Below, piece by piece: positions 10,210 through 21,421 of a DNA stretch of 64,000 nt. Numbering within the stretch: the stretch's first letter is position 1; each line of letters opens with the position of its first letter. Under the pieces are notes generated by a model. The model ran no database searches. It saw only the letters and a list, made by a program, of their open reading frames with translations, and was not told the origin of the DNA. This DNA is from Erythroxylum novogranatense. Taxonomy: Eukaryota > Streptophyta > Magnoliopsida > Malpighiales > Erythroxylaceae. The position numbers were made by a program, and so were the translations under genes. Location of the stretch: assembly GCA_029891385.1 (NCBI GenBank), contig CM057228.1:61511783-61575782 (forward strand), in the 5' to 3' direction.

Positions 10210-13200
10210 TGTTGGGCCCCGGACTTTAATTGGATGTCAGAATTATTAAATGAGAAATTAGTGATGTTAAATGTTTATTTGGGTAATGTGAATTGGAGAA
10301 ATTTTAAATGATATTTGGGGGTTAAAGCGTGAAATGGGTTTTTGTATATGTTGTATTATGGATAACATCTTTATAATTGAAAAAGTAAGTTTGTATAGTT
10401 ACTATTTATGTAACTTCTTTGAAATTGCAAATTTTGAGACTTCGATTTATTGGGGCTAGAAATGCCCACTAAAGCTTTGTAAAGAACCTTTTATTGTGTT
10501 CTGCCAATGCTTGTTCAAGTATGACCTTGCATTGATTTGAAAATGTGCCATAAGTTGTGTATATGAACTTTGTGAATGAACTTTGTGTGATATGTGGTTG
10601 CTTTCAAAATTTATTCTAAAAGTATGTATTTTGTGGCTTATGGATGATATTTGAGAAATGGCTTAATGTTTGTCATAAGAATGTGTTGAATGAATTGTAT
10701 ATGGAGGATTTAAGTATGGAAAGAATGAGTATTTTGTATATGTATTATGTTATAGATTAAGTTGTGAAGATTGAATCGTGCTTGAAGTAGATTGGACGAA
10801 GAGTATTGTGGTAGTGAGGAAAAATGTGAAATCAAGATGGAAAGAATGGATTGGTCTTGATGACTTTGAGGCTTTAAAGAGATATGTATATGTTATGAAA
10901 TGTCGAGTGAATATTATGAGTTAATGAAAGTTAAAATGAATGAGTTGATTAAGATGATTGAAATGGAAGTTGAAAGGTAGGAAATAAAGATTGAAAGAGT
11001 GAGAATTGGAAGAATTAGTGAAGGTGTGAAAATATGAAGAATTATGAAAGTTTGACTTTTGGGGATGAATAGTTGACTTTTGATTTAAGTGAAATTTGAT
11101 AAAATGATATTCATGAACATGTAGTGCTTGTTGAGGGCTTTCGGTAGCCATAAAGTTTTATGAATTTTCGATATCGGGCTAGAAGTTATGATAGATTGAA
11201 GTTTTGATGTTATTTAGGTGATTGAAAACTAGGCGATGCATCGAAGCAAAACCGACGATGCAATCATGAAGCAAAAACCAGATGATGTCTGTAGCAAAAC
11301 CAGCTGATAGGAAAAGTGGACGCTACAGAATGTAGGAGATAGAATCAGCCTTTGTAGTCTTCATGAGAGTTATAGATCTAGATGTCTACTTTCTAACCGT
11401 CCAAGAATGAAGTCATTTCGACACCTATAGAGAAAGTTATGGCATTTGCGCCAAAACATGTCTGATAGAAATCAGATGATGGAAAAACCAGCTGATAGAA
11501 AAACCAGCTGAAACAAAAGCAGACGATATGGACTTGATATCGATAGATTTAGACAAAATTTCCTTCTTGAAAGTTGTAGATCTCTTTCTCTATGAGATAG
11601 ATACCAAGTTTGCCCAATTTGGATATCGGAGTCAAAAGATATGATCTATATAAGTGGACATGTCTTGGATAGAAAACCAGGTGATAGAAAACCACCGATA
11701 GGAAAACCGGAAGATGCAAAAATCGACGAAAGATTAATTGAGACATTTGACCCTTTTAGAGACTGAATTTGGATTTAAGTTCTTCATGAACATTGTAGAT
11801 CAGTCTTTTTCTATGAAATAGATATCAATTTTGTCCAATTTGGAGTTCGGAGTTAAAAGTTATAAGCGTTTGAAGTTTGAGGAAAAATCGGTGATGAAAA
11901 TCACCGATGTAAAAATCAGTGATGGAAATCAGTGATTCAAAAATCAGCTGATGCAAAATCAGCTGATGGAAAAGTCAGACGAAGGAAATCAGACGATGAA
12001 CAGTAAATCAGACGATAGAAAATCAGACGATGAACAGAATCAGGCGATAGAAAATCGATGATGAACAAGCGAAGCGGATGGAAGGAAAACAATCGCACAC
12101 AGATCAGTATTTTGAGGATATATGAAGCTACAGAGCTCGTATTGAGGTGATTCAAATTGGAGATTAAACTAAAGTAATAACGCTACAACTTTGATGAAGA
12201 ACCCGATCAAGATGGAGCCTCTAAGACTGTCGGATATTGGAATGAAACTCAGTGCGATTAATGCAGTCTCGATTTTTATGCAGTCCGATAGTATTTTGGC
12301 CATAACTTCTTCGTTTTAGATCCGAATTGAGCGTGGTTTGTTGCGTTGGATTCGTATGATCGAGGAGAACATTATGAAGAAGAAATTTTTGTAAAATTCC
12401 TTTATTTACCTGATCAGAATTTGGAGCCAAGATATCAACTTTTAAGGGCAATTTTGGAAGAACACTTAAAGAGTTAAGTTAGTAGGCTTATAAGGAGGGG
12501 CATGAGAGTCTTTCCTCATTCATTAAATGACATGGCATGTGGATGTAGTATAAATAGAGGAGAAGCAGGCTGTGGTCGTGAGAGTTAGAGAAACAGAATA
12601 AAGAGAAACAAAAGAAAGAAAGAAAGAAGAGAGAAAAGAGAAGAGTGGGTTTGGTGGAAGGAGAAAAGAAAGGACAGCAGCTAGGGTTCGATTTTGTGAG
12701 CTTTCCAGGAGGATTTCAACATGCTCCAAGAGGGAAAAGATGAAGGATGAAGAGAGCTCTAGGATGAGCTAAGAAAATCCGAAAATGGTGAAGAGTGAGG
12801 TAAAAGCCGATTTTCAAGCTTCAAGCTTTTCTTAATATTTTTGGTGTAAAATCATGGAAAATATTATGGTTTTGTGGATTATGAAATTAGTTGTGATGTC
12901 TATGCTAAGATGGTGGTTTAATTTTGGATTAATGTGAGTTAGGGTTTATGCCCAATTTTGGAAATTGGGGCTTTTGTAAATTGATGCATTAGATAGCTTG
13001 GAAATATGTTGGAATTGGGTTTCCTATAGTAAATTTTGAGGGTTATGGTATTTATGATGATGAATTTGGATGATTTCGGTCTAGGAAATTTCAAAGTGGG
13101 CTAAAGAAAGAAGCTTGGAGAAATTAGAGCTTTGGACAAGTTCTAGCATGGATTCGAGGTGGGTATCCGTTTATAATAGAATTTATAAGCCATTACCGCT

Positions 13201-14460
13201 TTCTTTAAACAAAGAGATTTTCTGACTTAAATTGCATCATAATTGTTGCATCATTGCATAAATGATTTGAAAAATCATTTTTGATTCGATACATGAAATT
13301 TTGATGAATTGCAAAAATACATTGTGTTATGCTGGAAAGACTTCATGGTCATGTATATTCGGAAAAGAGCATTTGATAAATTGATTTGAGCATTATATGT
13401 GCTTTTGTGTGGGCAAGAGAGTAACGTTGTGATAGTCTCGTGCACGTAGACAAAAATAATGTGATAGCCTTCTCCCGGCTGCCCGCTTGTGGCTTACGAG
13501 ATCCGAAAAATGGACTCGTCGTGATTACGGTAAACTTCGGTTTCCGTCGTGTTTATGGAACTCTCTAGCCATTTGTGTGTGCATTGCTTACGTGAATTGC
13601 CAAGTTGATGCATTCATGTCTTGTGACCTATGGATTTGTGGCTGAAAGCCTAAGACGTATACGATTTGTAAAATGTGATTTTGATTACAGCAAGAAAAGA
13701 ACTTCTTCAAAAATGTGCTTTACGGATTTCAAAGAAATGTTTTCTAAGACCAGAAAAGAAAAAGATTTCAAGAGTTTTGCTTATTGTTTTGTTATAAACT
13801 GTTACCCATTGAGCGTAAGCTCACCCCCCTCATTACCATCCACAGGTAATGAGAAGAAGATCTGGTGAGCGAAAAAGAGGGATTTTTGTATCTTTGTATT
13901 TGCATTCGGATTTTATATTGTGATTGTATTATGGCTTGTAAGGCCATTAAAATTTGTATATGATTATGGGATGGGATTATGTAAGTGAAATATGGTTAGT
14001 ATTTATGAATGTGAATTATGATCATGACTTGAGATATGACCGAGAATTATGGAAGTGTTTAGATATAGGATTGTAAATGTGTATGATGGGATTCGGACGG
14101 GAGGTCCAAGATTTGTGTGATGGGTTGGAAATATTGAAGTGCTTTCATGTATGGATTTGTGTATGGACATGATATGGAAATTATGTATGAATGGCATAAG
14201 ATGGATTGATGAAATTCAAATACTTGTTAATAAGTGAAATTGGGATAAGAGAGATATGATCAGAGCGAATGATAAAATGTTTTTGAATGCTAACGCGATA
14301 TGATCGAATATGAAGGATTAAAAGGATTGAGGAATTGATGAAATACAAATTGGAAATTGAAACTACTTTGAACAATGTGTAAATGAAAAAAAAATGAAGC
14401 GATATTAGTTAAGCTGCGATTCGTTCGTTATGAGTTGGGTTCCGAAAACGGGTCCCAACA
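10210..14460 (+). mobile_element. Giant solo LTR 1 (4.25 kb)
   Basis: It starts TGTTGGGCCCCGG and ends CGGGTCCCAACA, with near-perfect terminal inverted repeats. It is flanked by the 5 bp target duplication ATAAG (10205-10209 and 14461-14465). No second LTR or coding region lies inside, so it is best read as a solo LTR. Interior: an AT-rich start with G-rich drift; a module of 14-16 bp repeats (11220-12065); diverged repeats with the words ATATCGGAGTCAAAAGATATGA and CATGAAAGTTGTAGATC-like; a gene-like CT/GA-rich stretch (12590-12760); and a CTCACCCC...CAGG block near 13820-13850 shared with the other LTRs. The termini, size and shared blocks suggest a Tekay/Del-type chromovirus. No genes are supported. 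Confidence 0.8.
11220..12065 (+). repeat. Short-repeat module inside solo LTR 1
   Basis: Variants of AAACCAGCTGATAG, AAATCAGACGATG and AAAATCAGTGATG recur more than twenty times in three clusters (11220-11310, 11470-11530, 11885-12060). They are separated by copies of the longer diverged repeat. CAGCTG is itself a palindrome. The other giant LTRs carry different short repeats in the corresponding part. Confidence 0.75.
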
Positions 14461-14796
14461 ATAAGTCCTCCACTACACCAACATGTCCACATTCAAGTTT
14501 GTTCTTTCACCTTTGTATTTCTAAAAAGCACTCACCTTGACACAAAATCATGTGGCAAGCCATCTTCACCTAAAAGTTTCTCAGAAACTCCATAATTCTT
14601 CCAAAAGGACTCTAAGATTGCAACCCGTATATATGAGTTATACACAACAAATAAGATTAACCCTAGTTGAGCCAAAGAAGTTATGCCTTATTTATCATTT
14701 TAGTTAGGTAATTGAAGGAAAGAAGTAATGAAGCTCTTTGAAGACAAAATTACTTCTGAATATTTTCAGTTCAAGGTAAGATAAAGAAGGACTTAC

Positions 14797-14895
14797 CACT
14801 TTGAGAAGAAGTTGTCTAATTTCTAGTTTTCATATGCCAGTGAGCTTTTGAGCAACAATGTCGCTAAAAGCTGACAAAGTTGCTGTTGCAATTGC
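14797..14895 (-). pseudogene. PMP22/Mpv17-family exon copy in U3, one stop
   Basis: The same 99 bp exon with its GTAAGT donor. Solo LTR 2 is inserted at 14905, nine bases upstream of the exon in its intron, so the branch-point region is displaced by 4.3 kb. A Trp codon has become TGA. The first codons read AIATATLSAFSDIVAQKL, differing slightly from the other units. Confidence 0.7.
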
Positions 14896-14904
14896 CTGTA
14901 GCAT

Positions 14905-17900
14905 TGTTGGGACCCGATCTGGAGACCGGATCCCAACCGAAGAACGGAACGAGAGTGGTCGAAAACAAAGCAAATGCACATCAGATAATTCGAATCCGAA
15001 GGCGACACAAATAGCAAAATGCAAACCAATAGCAAAAACGAAAACGAATCGCAAAACGAAAGCGAATTTTGAAATAACGGAAACATAAGGCGAAATCAAA
15101 TTGGATACGTATTGGGCCAAAACAAAAGCAGATGAACGGACGAAAACCAAAAGTGAACAAATCGAAGCAAATCGAATAATCGAAGCGGAAGCAAACAAAT
15201 GGTTCGATTAAACTGAAAATCACATTCCGACATCCGAAGAGTATATTGTTGAAAATTACTCGAGTTGGAAACCATAAGACATTTCAAAACCGGTATAAAT
15301 TTTTTTCTTTTCTTTCTTTTTCCATTTGACTCAATTTCATACAAAGCAATACTCTTTTTCAAATTGGAATTCATCAATTCCATAATCTCAATCAAAAACT
15401 CCAATCATACTATTCGTCTTATACAATTACACAAATCCCATATATTCATATTATTTCTACCAAAATTTTGGTAGCATAACGGTTGCATCCTAACTATCCT
15501 AAAACCTGCAACGTGGCAAAATAAACACTTCTATAATTATCACACAATAACCAGTATCATCGGACACCCCGTCCGGAAATTCAGCATAAACAAACGCAAT
15601 CCTATTTCTAAAGTACTTCAATAATTTGCAATCAATCAAATTCATCCATATCATCAACACATTTATACCTCAACTCAAATTACATATGAAACCATAATGC
15701 ACAAACTATAGCCATACACAAATCTATATCTCAATCTTAATACACAAATCCATAATTCACTTACATCCCGAAATTAGATATACTACAAACTTGAATGGCT
15801 TTACAAGCCATATACAATGCCAAAAATCCTAATTTCATAAAACATAAGCGATACAAAATCGAACAACACATCTTGACATTCTTTCATCCGATCTCCTACT
15901 CGAATACCTGGAGATGGGGATGAAAGGGGGGTGAGCACAAAGCTCGTGGATAAAATGTTTATAAAACGAATAATAAGCAAAAACATTTTTCAAGGCGTTT
16001 GACAGTTATAAACATTTCTCAGTCGGAAAAATTCAAAAGCTCGTTTTCAAACTTTTCAACTCTTCAAAATCAAAGCATCATCATCAAATTCAAAAATGTC
16101 ATGATTTAACGCTCACTTTCGTAGTTCTAAAATTTCTCAAATTTTCACATTTCATAGTCAAATTCAAAACATGAAATGCATCACAATATACACAAACCAA
16201 AAACACATAACATATCAAAACGGTTTGGGTCGGTCCAAAACGGAACGTACTGCGGGAATGAACGAAACGTACTACACTTTCCCGCATAGCAGTCCAGTGT
16301 AGCCGTGACTTATGGGAGTCCGAGATCGGAGCTCCAATGCCACTAACGGGTAGCCGAGAGAAAGCTATAAAAAATGAGACCAGTGCACTGACTCTAGCTT
16401 AAGGGACCTAACCAAATCCACGTATCATATAATCATATTCGAAAATCGAATTGCCCGAAGGTAGGTTTTAAAACCTTATTTTTCACATCGTATCATACAT
16501 GACGTATTCACAATCACATGATTTCATATAGCAATTACAAATCCTCAATCAATCACATAATAAACAAAATCATAATCAAATAATCTAAATCACAAATTGC
16601 CAAAATCCCCAAATCCCAAAATTGACCTAAACCAATTTACCCAAATTCAATATCATAAATCACAAAATCTTCAAAATTGGTATCATATTTCACCAATCCA
16701 TCATATTTTTCATGATTCTAAGTCAATAATTTCCAAAAACCCCAATCACAAAATTAGGCATAAACCCTAATTAATTTTCATCCAAAATTAAACATAACCT
16801 AAGGCATAAACATCAAAATTGACTTTATAATACACAAACACATATCATTTTCCATGATTCTAAACTAAAAATTCAAGAAAAACTCAAAGCTTAAAACTTT
16901 TCTCTTACCTCTTCTTCTCTCCAAATTCGGATTTTTTTAGCTCCAAAGGAAGCTTTCATCCTCTTCCTTCTTTTCCCCTTGAATCTACTCCAAATTTCTC
17001 TAGAAACCCAAGAAAAATTCGAAACCCTACTCATTTTTTTTCTTCCTCCCTTCACCCATCCGAGATCTCCTCTCCTCCTTTCTTTCTCTTCTCCTTTTGT
17101 TCTTTTCTTTCACAAGTTTCGGGCTTCCTCTCAAATAAAACGATAGTCACCTCTTTTGTCTTATTGCCATGTCATTAATGAATGGCTAATGACCATTTTT
17201 CCCATCCATTGAAAGCCTTGTAACTTACCTCTCTAAGTGGACTTCCCAATATGCCCCTAACTTTGTTCTCATGAATGCTTACTTTAGGACATTTTTATCA
17301 CTATCAAAATGAAGAAATTTGCTTAAACTTCCTTCTAGATAATTGTTCCTCCTTGTCTTAATTTTATAATTCCATAAAAATCATCCAATTTGGAGAACTA
17401 CATCAAAATTTATGCTCAAAATATTTAAGGAATGTCTAATGCTAAATCATTTTCCAGCACATTATTTCCATCCAAAAATTGACATTCTTAATGACAAGAT
17501 TGAAACTCGATTTCTTCATAAAGATTGTAGCTCTATTTCTCTAGTTTAATCCAAATCACGAATCACCTCATTTGGATTACTAGAGCAAAATTTATGACCA
17601 AAATACGTTTGAGTGTTCCTAATCCCAGACTGAACGCTAATCCAAACTTCAATTCATAAATTGAAAGTCTTAGGGGCTAAATTGAAATGCAATTCCTTCT
17701 TATGATTTGTAACCTCATGCCCCAATTTTATTTTGCCTTAAGAATCAAATCAATCGGATCTCCACAGATCCCGAATTTCGTAAAAGACTGAACCATGTTC
17801 AGAAAATTATCTATCTCACTTTGATTAAATTAATCATCCTCAATTTAATCTCATAAAAATACAAATTTTTCCTGAGAATGTTGATAATTGTCTTAGGAAT

Positions 17901-19214
17901 ACAACGCTTCGAAACTAAGTCAATCGGATGTCAAACGAAAAAGTTATAAGCAAAAGAATGAGAGGAGGACATTTAGCGATTAGGCGTGGGCACGTCTAAG
18001 AAACTTAGAGACTAGGTGTGGCCACGTCTAAGGATGAAATCTGGATCTGCATGAAAATTACAGAATTTTCAAATCATATCTTTTGCTCCCGAACTCCAAA
18101 ATTAACAAATTTGGTATCAATAGAAAGCTTAAAGGACTTTCTCCAACTTCCATGTAGAACTCCACAACTAATTCAGTCTCTAATGTGGTCAAATTTCTAA
18201 TCAAAGATCCTGTCCAAATGAATATGCCCTAAGTCATAACTCAACTTTGAAAAATTCTATCTTTGAACTCCAAAGTCTAAACATATCATATTTTATATCA
18301 ATGCAAAGATCAGAAAGTCACCTACAACTTTCATGAAGGACAGAAAAATAAATTTGACCTCTAAGGAAGTCAATTTTCCCATCAAAAATTCTGTCCTCTA
18401 ATAATCATGCTAAAACAGTAACAGAAACTTGTAAAAATCATAACTTCTTATTCCATGATTGAACAATTCTATACTTTATATCAAAATAAAGATCAAATCA
18501 AAATCTTCAACTTTCATGAAGAACTTAAAGGCTAAAACAACCTCTAATTAGGTCAATTTCTCAGCCAAAGCTTCAGCCATAACATAGGTCAACCTATAAC
18601 ACACCTAAACTTTCAAATTTTATACTATTCAATTCTCACATCCACTAATTGCATATTATACATCATTTTAAAGCTTGAAAAATCTTCTATGATTTTCATG
18701 AAGACCACTTCGCTCAATTCAGACCACATCAATCCGACGATTTGCCTCAAAGCACAGCATACACAATACTACACTTAAAAACATTTTTAAAGTCAAAATA
18801 GAATAACCTTAAATTTGACTGACCATAACTTTCACTCCCGATATCAAAAAATAGCAAACTTTATAGCAACAGAAAGCTCTCAACATAAGCTATAAGTTTC
18901 ATGTAAATCATTTTCTTAAGTTTTGCCTAAATTAAAAAGACAACTCTCAGTGGCCAAAAAGTCAAACTTTTCATATTTTTACACTTTTTCTCTTTATTTC
19001 TTGATTTTTAACTTAATTTTCAATTTCTCATTCACTTAAACTTGTATAATCCATACAAATCTATTTAAATCTCAAAGTTATCAAAATCCAACAATTCTTT
19101 TTCTCATGAATTTCCTCAAAGCATTAATACATCTATTTCACAATACATATATAAAACTACTCATTTAATTTCACTTAATATTTCTAAATTTCACTAAAAA
19201 ATCGGGGTCCAACA
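14905..19214 (-). mobile_element. Giant solo LTR 2 (4.31 kb), reverse orientation
   Basis: It starts TGTTGGGACCCGATC and ends CGGGGTCCAACA, flanked by AGCAT (14900-14904 and 19215-19219). Its reverse complement begins TGTTGGACCCCGATTTTTTAG, matching the start of the LTR at 54360, so it lies in minus orientation. The reverse-strand CACCCCCCTTTCATCCCCAT block lies near 15915-15935, and the block with CGGAACGTACTGCGGGAATG lies near 16240. A series of ~180 bp diverged repeats fills about 17540-18870. Short, unrelated repeats with GGGCACGTCTAAG lie near 17985-18035. No coding region was found. Confidence 0.8.
17540..18870 (-). repeat. Diverged ~180 bp tandem repeats in solo LTR 2
   Basis: Blocks built as CATAACTTTT..., a TCCAAAT/TCCGAT-like core, a short AAAGCT or AAAGATCA piece, then CAACTTTCATGAAGAAC recur with cores near 17563, 17748, 17915, 18100, 18272, 18451, 18633 and 18838. 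The spacings are 185, 167, 185, 172, 179, 182 and 205 bp. Identity between blocks is low, so only the ordered words show the period. Confidence 0.65.
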
Positions 19215-20240
19215 AGCATAGTTAAACCGTCTATCAATAGTAGTTATAAAGTCTATCAATAGTAGTTATAAAGTGGTAAATTTCGTAAAAAGAGCAACAG
19301 AAATCCATTTATCAAGGAATTTAAGTTTCAAAAGTCATAATTGAGTTAAATGATTCTTCTTTTCGAGTAATGTCTGGAGAGAGAGAGAGAGAGAGCAAGA
19401 GAAGAACGTAATAAAAATGATTCTTCTTTTCGAGTAATGGTTTTTCATCATAGATTCTAGAATTAATAAAGAGAAATAGCTGAGGAAAATTTAAGCACCA
19501 CCGTTAGATCTAATAAAAATTTTATTTCCTATTTTGACATTTGAAAGCAGATGATCTGCGGAGCTTCATGCATTTCCAATACCAACACAAGTCTCAAATA
19601 AAGAAGGATCACAAACCTTCAATCCAAACCGATAGAGCAAGATGAACTAAACAAAATTGAACTCTAGTTCCTGAAAGGAGTCACCCCCAAATGCAAACAA
19701 CCCCAGAAAGAGAGAGATATGGGAATAGAAAATGAATAGACACGTAGAGATTGACGCTCAGGACCTCTAATGTACGTAAACCCATCACTCACAAACTCAG
19801 AGAGATTGAGGCTCAGGACCCCTAATGTACGTAAACCACTTTCTCATACTCGTAGACTCTTAAAACAAAGCCAGAGAGCAAAAGCAATCAAGTAAACGCA
19901 TAAGGAATCAAACAAGGACAGCAAAACGAGAGGCAAAGAAGGAGAGAAAATGATCAGAAAAAAACTTACCTTTGAATGCCGAGATGAACCAAAGGAAAGA
20001 AGGAACGTTGCAAGAGAGGAGTTGTTTATGTGTCGTGGGGGAGGGGCATTTCAAAAAGTTGCTTATGTGTTTTGTTTTGGAGACAGAGACAAGAAATTTT
20101 GTCCTTCGATTTTGGAAGGGACAAAAAATTTATGTTTTTGTTATTCAGAGTCAGAAAAAAGTAAGTTGGGTTAGCAACTAAACATTGCAAGACACAGGAT
20201 TTTGTAATTTGTTATTTGTCTCCACCGACAAAGACAGTGA

Positions 20241-20307
20241 CCGTATGCTATGTTAGAGCATGGGGCTATGAACTATAGTGTTGGGAGTTCGAATTCCTCC
20301 TCGCCTA
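20241..20307 (+). pseudogene. trnR-ACG: Plastid-derived trnR-ACG remnant in U4
   Basis: Same body as the other units, with further C to T change in the anticodon loop (CTACGAA to CTATGAA) and GCACGTGG to GCATGGGG. The T-arm GTTCGAAT is intact. A dead copy. Confidence 0.7.
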
Positions 20308-20971
20308 CAATGGGGCAAAAAAGAATGAACTTCCTCTTTTGAAGGTAGGAAAATCATAATAGAGATGGCGAACCCAAAGCTACATAATAGTGAAAAAAAA
20401 AGGGATTCCGTCTTCTTATTCTTTAGGCCCTGTTTGGTTGAATGTTAATTAATATAACGGAATGTAATAGAATGGAAGGGAATGGAATTGTTTATAATGG
20501 AATGGAATGTAATATAGTAAAAAGTTGTTTGGGAAGGATGGAAGGGTTCATAATCTAATGTAGTGAAATATTAGTTAATTGTAAACTATAACTCTATGAT
20601 GCTATTAAACTCAACCTAACTTAAACATGATTACAATAAGTCCTCCACTACACCAACATGTCCACATTCAAGTTTGTGCTTTCACCTTTGTATTCATAAA
20701 AAGCACTCACCTTGACACACAATCATATGGCAAGCCATCTTCACCTAAAAGTTTCTAAGAAACTCCATAATTCTTCCAAAAGGACTCTAAGATTGCAACC
20801 CGTATATACGAGTTATACACAACAAAAAAGATTAACCCTAGTTGAGCCAAAGAAGTTATGCCTTATTTATCATTTTAGTTAGGTAATTGAAGGAAAGAAG
20901 TAATGAAGCTCTTTAAAGACAAAATTACTTCTGAATATTTTCAGTTCAAGGTAAGATAAAGAAGGACTTAC

Positions 20972-21070
20972 CACTTTGAGAAGAAGTCGTCTAATTTCAA
21001 GTTTCCATATGCCAGTGAGCTTTTGAGCAACAATGTCGCTAAAAGCTGACAAAGTTGATGTTGTAATCGC
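20972..21070 (-). pseudogene. PMP22/Mpv17-family exon copy in U4, open frame
   Basis: A 99 bp exon with acceptor GCTACAG and donor GTAAGT, encoding AITTSTLSAFSDIVAQKL...RRLLLKV without stops. Context is as in U2; no further PMP22 exons are adjacent. Confidence 0.75.
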
Positions 21071-21348
21071 CTGTAGCATAGTTAAACCGTCTATCAATAG
21101 TAGTTATAGAGTGGTAAAGTTCGTAAAAAGAGCAACAGAAATCCATTTATCAAGGAATTTAAGTTTCAAAAGTCATAATTGAGTTAAATGAGTCTTCTTT
21201 TCGAGCAATGTCTGTTGAGAGAGAGAGAGAGAGAGAGCAAGAGAAGAACATAAAAATAAACTTTGTTAGTAACCAAAACTTTGGGTGTTAAAAGTGTGTT
21301 TAGGGGCATGCATGTGTCGATGCAATGCAAAAAACCAGACTCCGGATA

Positions 21349-21416
21349 CAGTGGTAAACCAGATCCCGTATGCATCTGCAGTAGGATCTATCATGTATGT
21401 TATGCTATGTACGAGA
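21349..21416 (+). pseudogene. Angela copy B, left piece of the split pol fragment
   Basis: From about 21361 the sequence matches copy A (IPYASAVGSIMYVMLCTRPD). It is cut by the Tekay element, and the coding sequence continues at 31376. The 12 bases at 21349-21360 (CAGTGGTAAACC) match neither U1 nor Angela A and may be filler at the junction. Confidence 0.8.
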
Positions 21417-21421
21417 CCCGA

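Larger units (their letters stand above)
9788..20217 (+). repeat. Composite tandem unit U3, split by two solo LTRs
   Basis: The plastid segment (9788-9994) and Harbinger-type left end (9995) are followed by a solo LTR at 10210-14460, unit sequence 14461-14904, a second solo LTR at 14905-19214, and unit sequence 19215-20217. Removing both inserts and one copy of each target duplication restores the order seen in U2. Local damage: a 22 bp direct duplication near 19234-19273 and a deletion of about 0.3 kb near 19435 that joins the microsatellite region to the TTTTTCATCATAG block. Confidence 0.8.
20218..21348 (+). repeat. Composite tandem unit U4, truncated
   Basis: Plastid segment 20218-20425, Harbinger-type left end at 20426, PMP22 exon, GA microsatellite (about 21216-21238). 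The unit stops at CCAGACTCCGGATA, where the others continue AGAGTTTCATTGAT. From about 21349 the sequence is Angela copy B internal coding DNA. The right ~0.95 kb of the unit and the left part of Angela B are missing, which marks a deletion or unequal exchange. Confidence 0.8.

Noticed and set aside
14858..15404. Overlapping ORFs at the start of solo LTR 2
   Set aside because: Four mutually overlapping frames on both strands with Phe/Arg/Ser bias come from CGATTCG-type words in the LTR tail.
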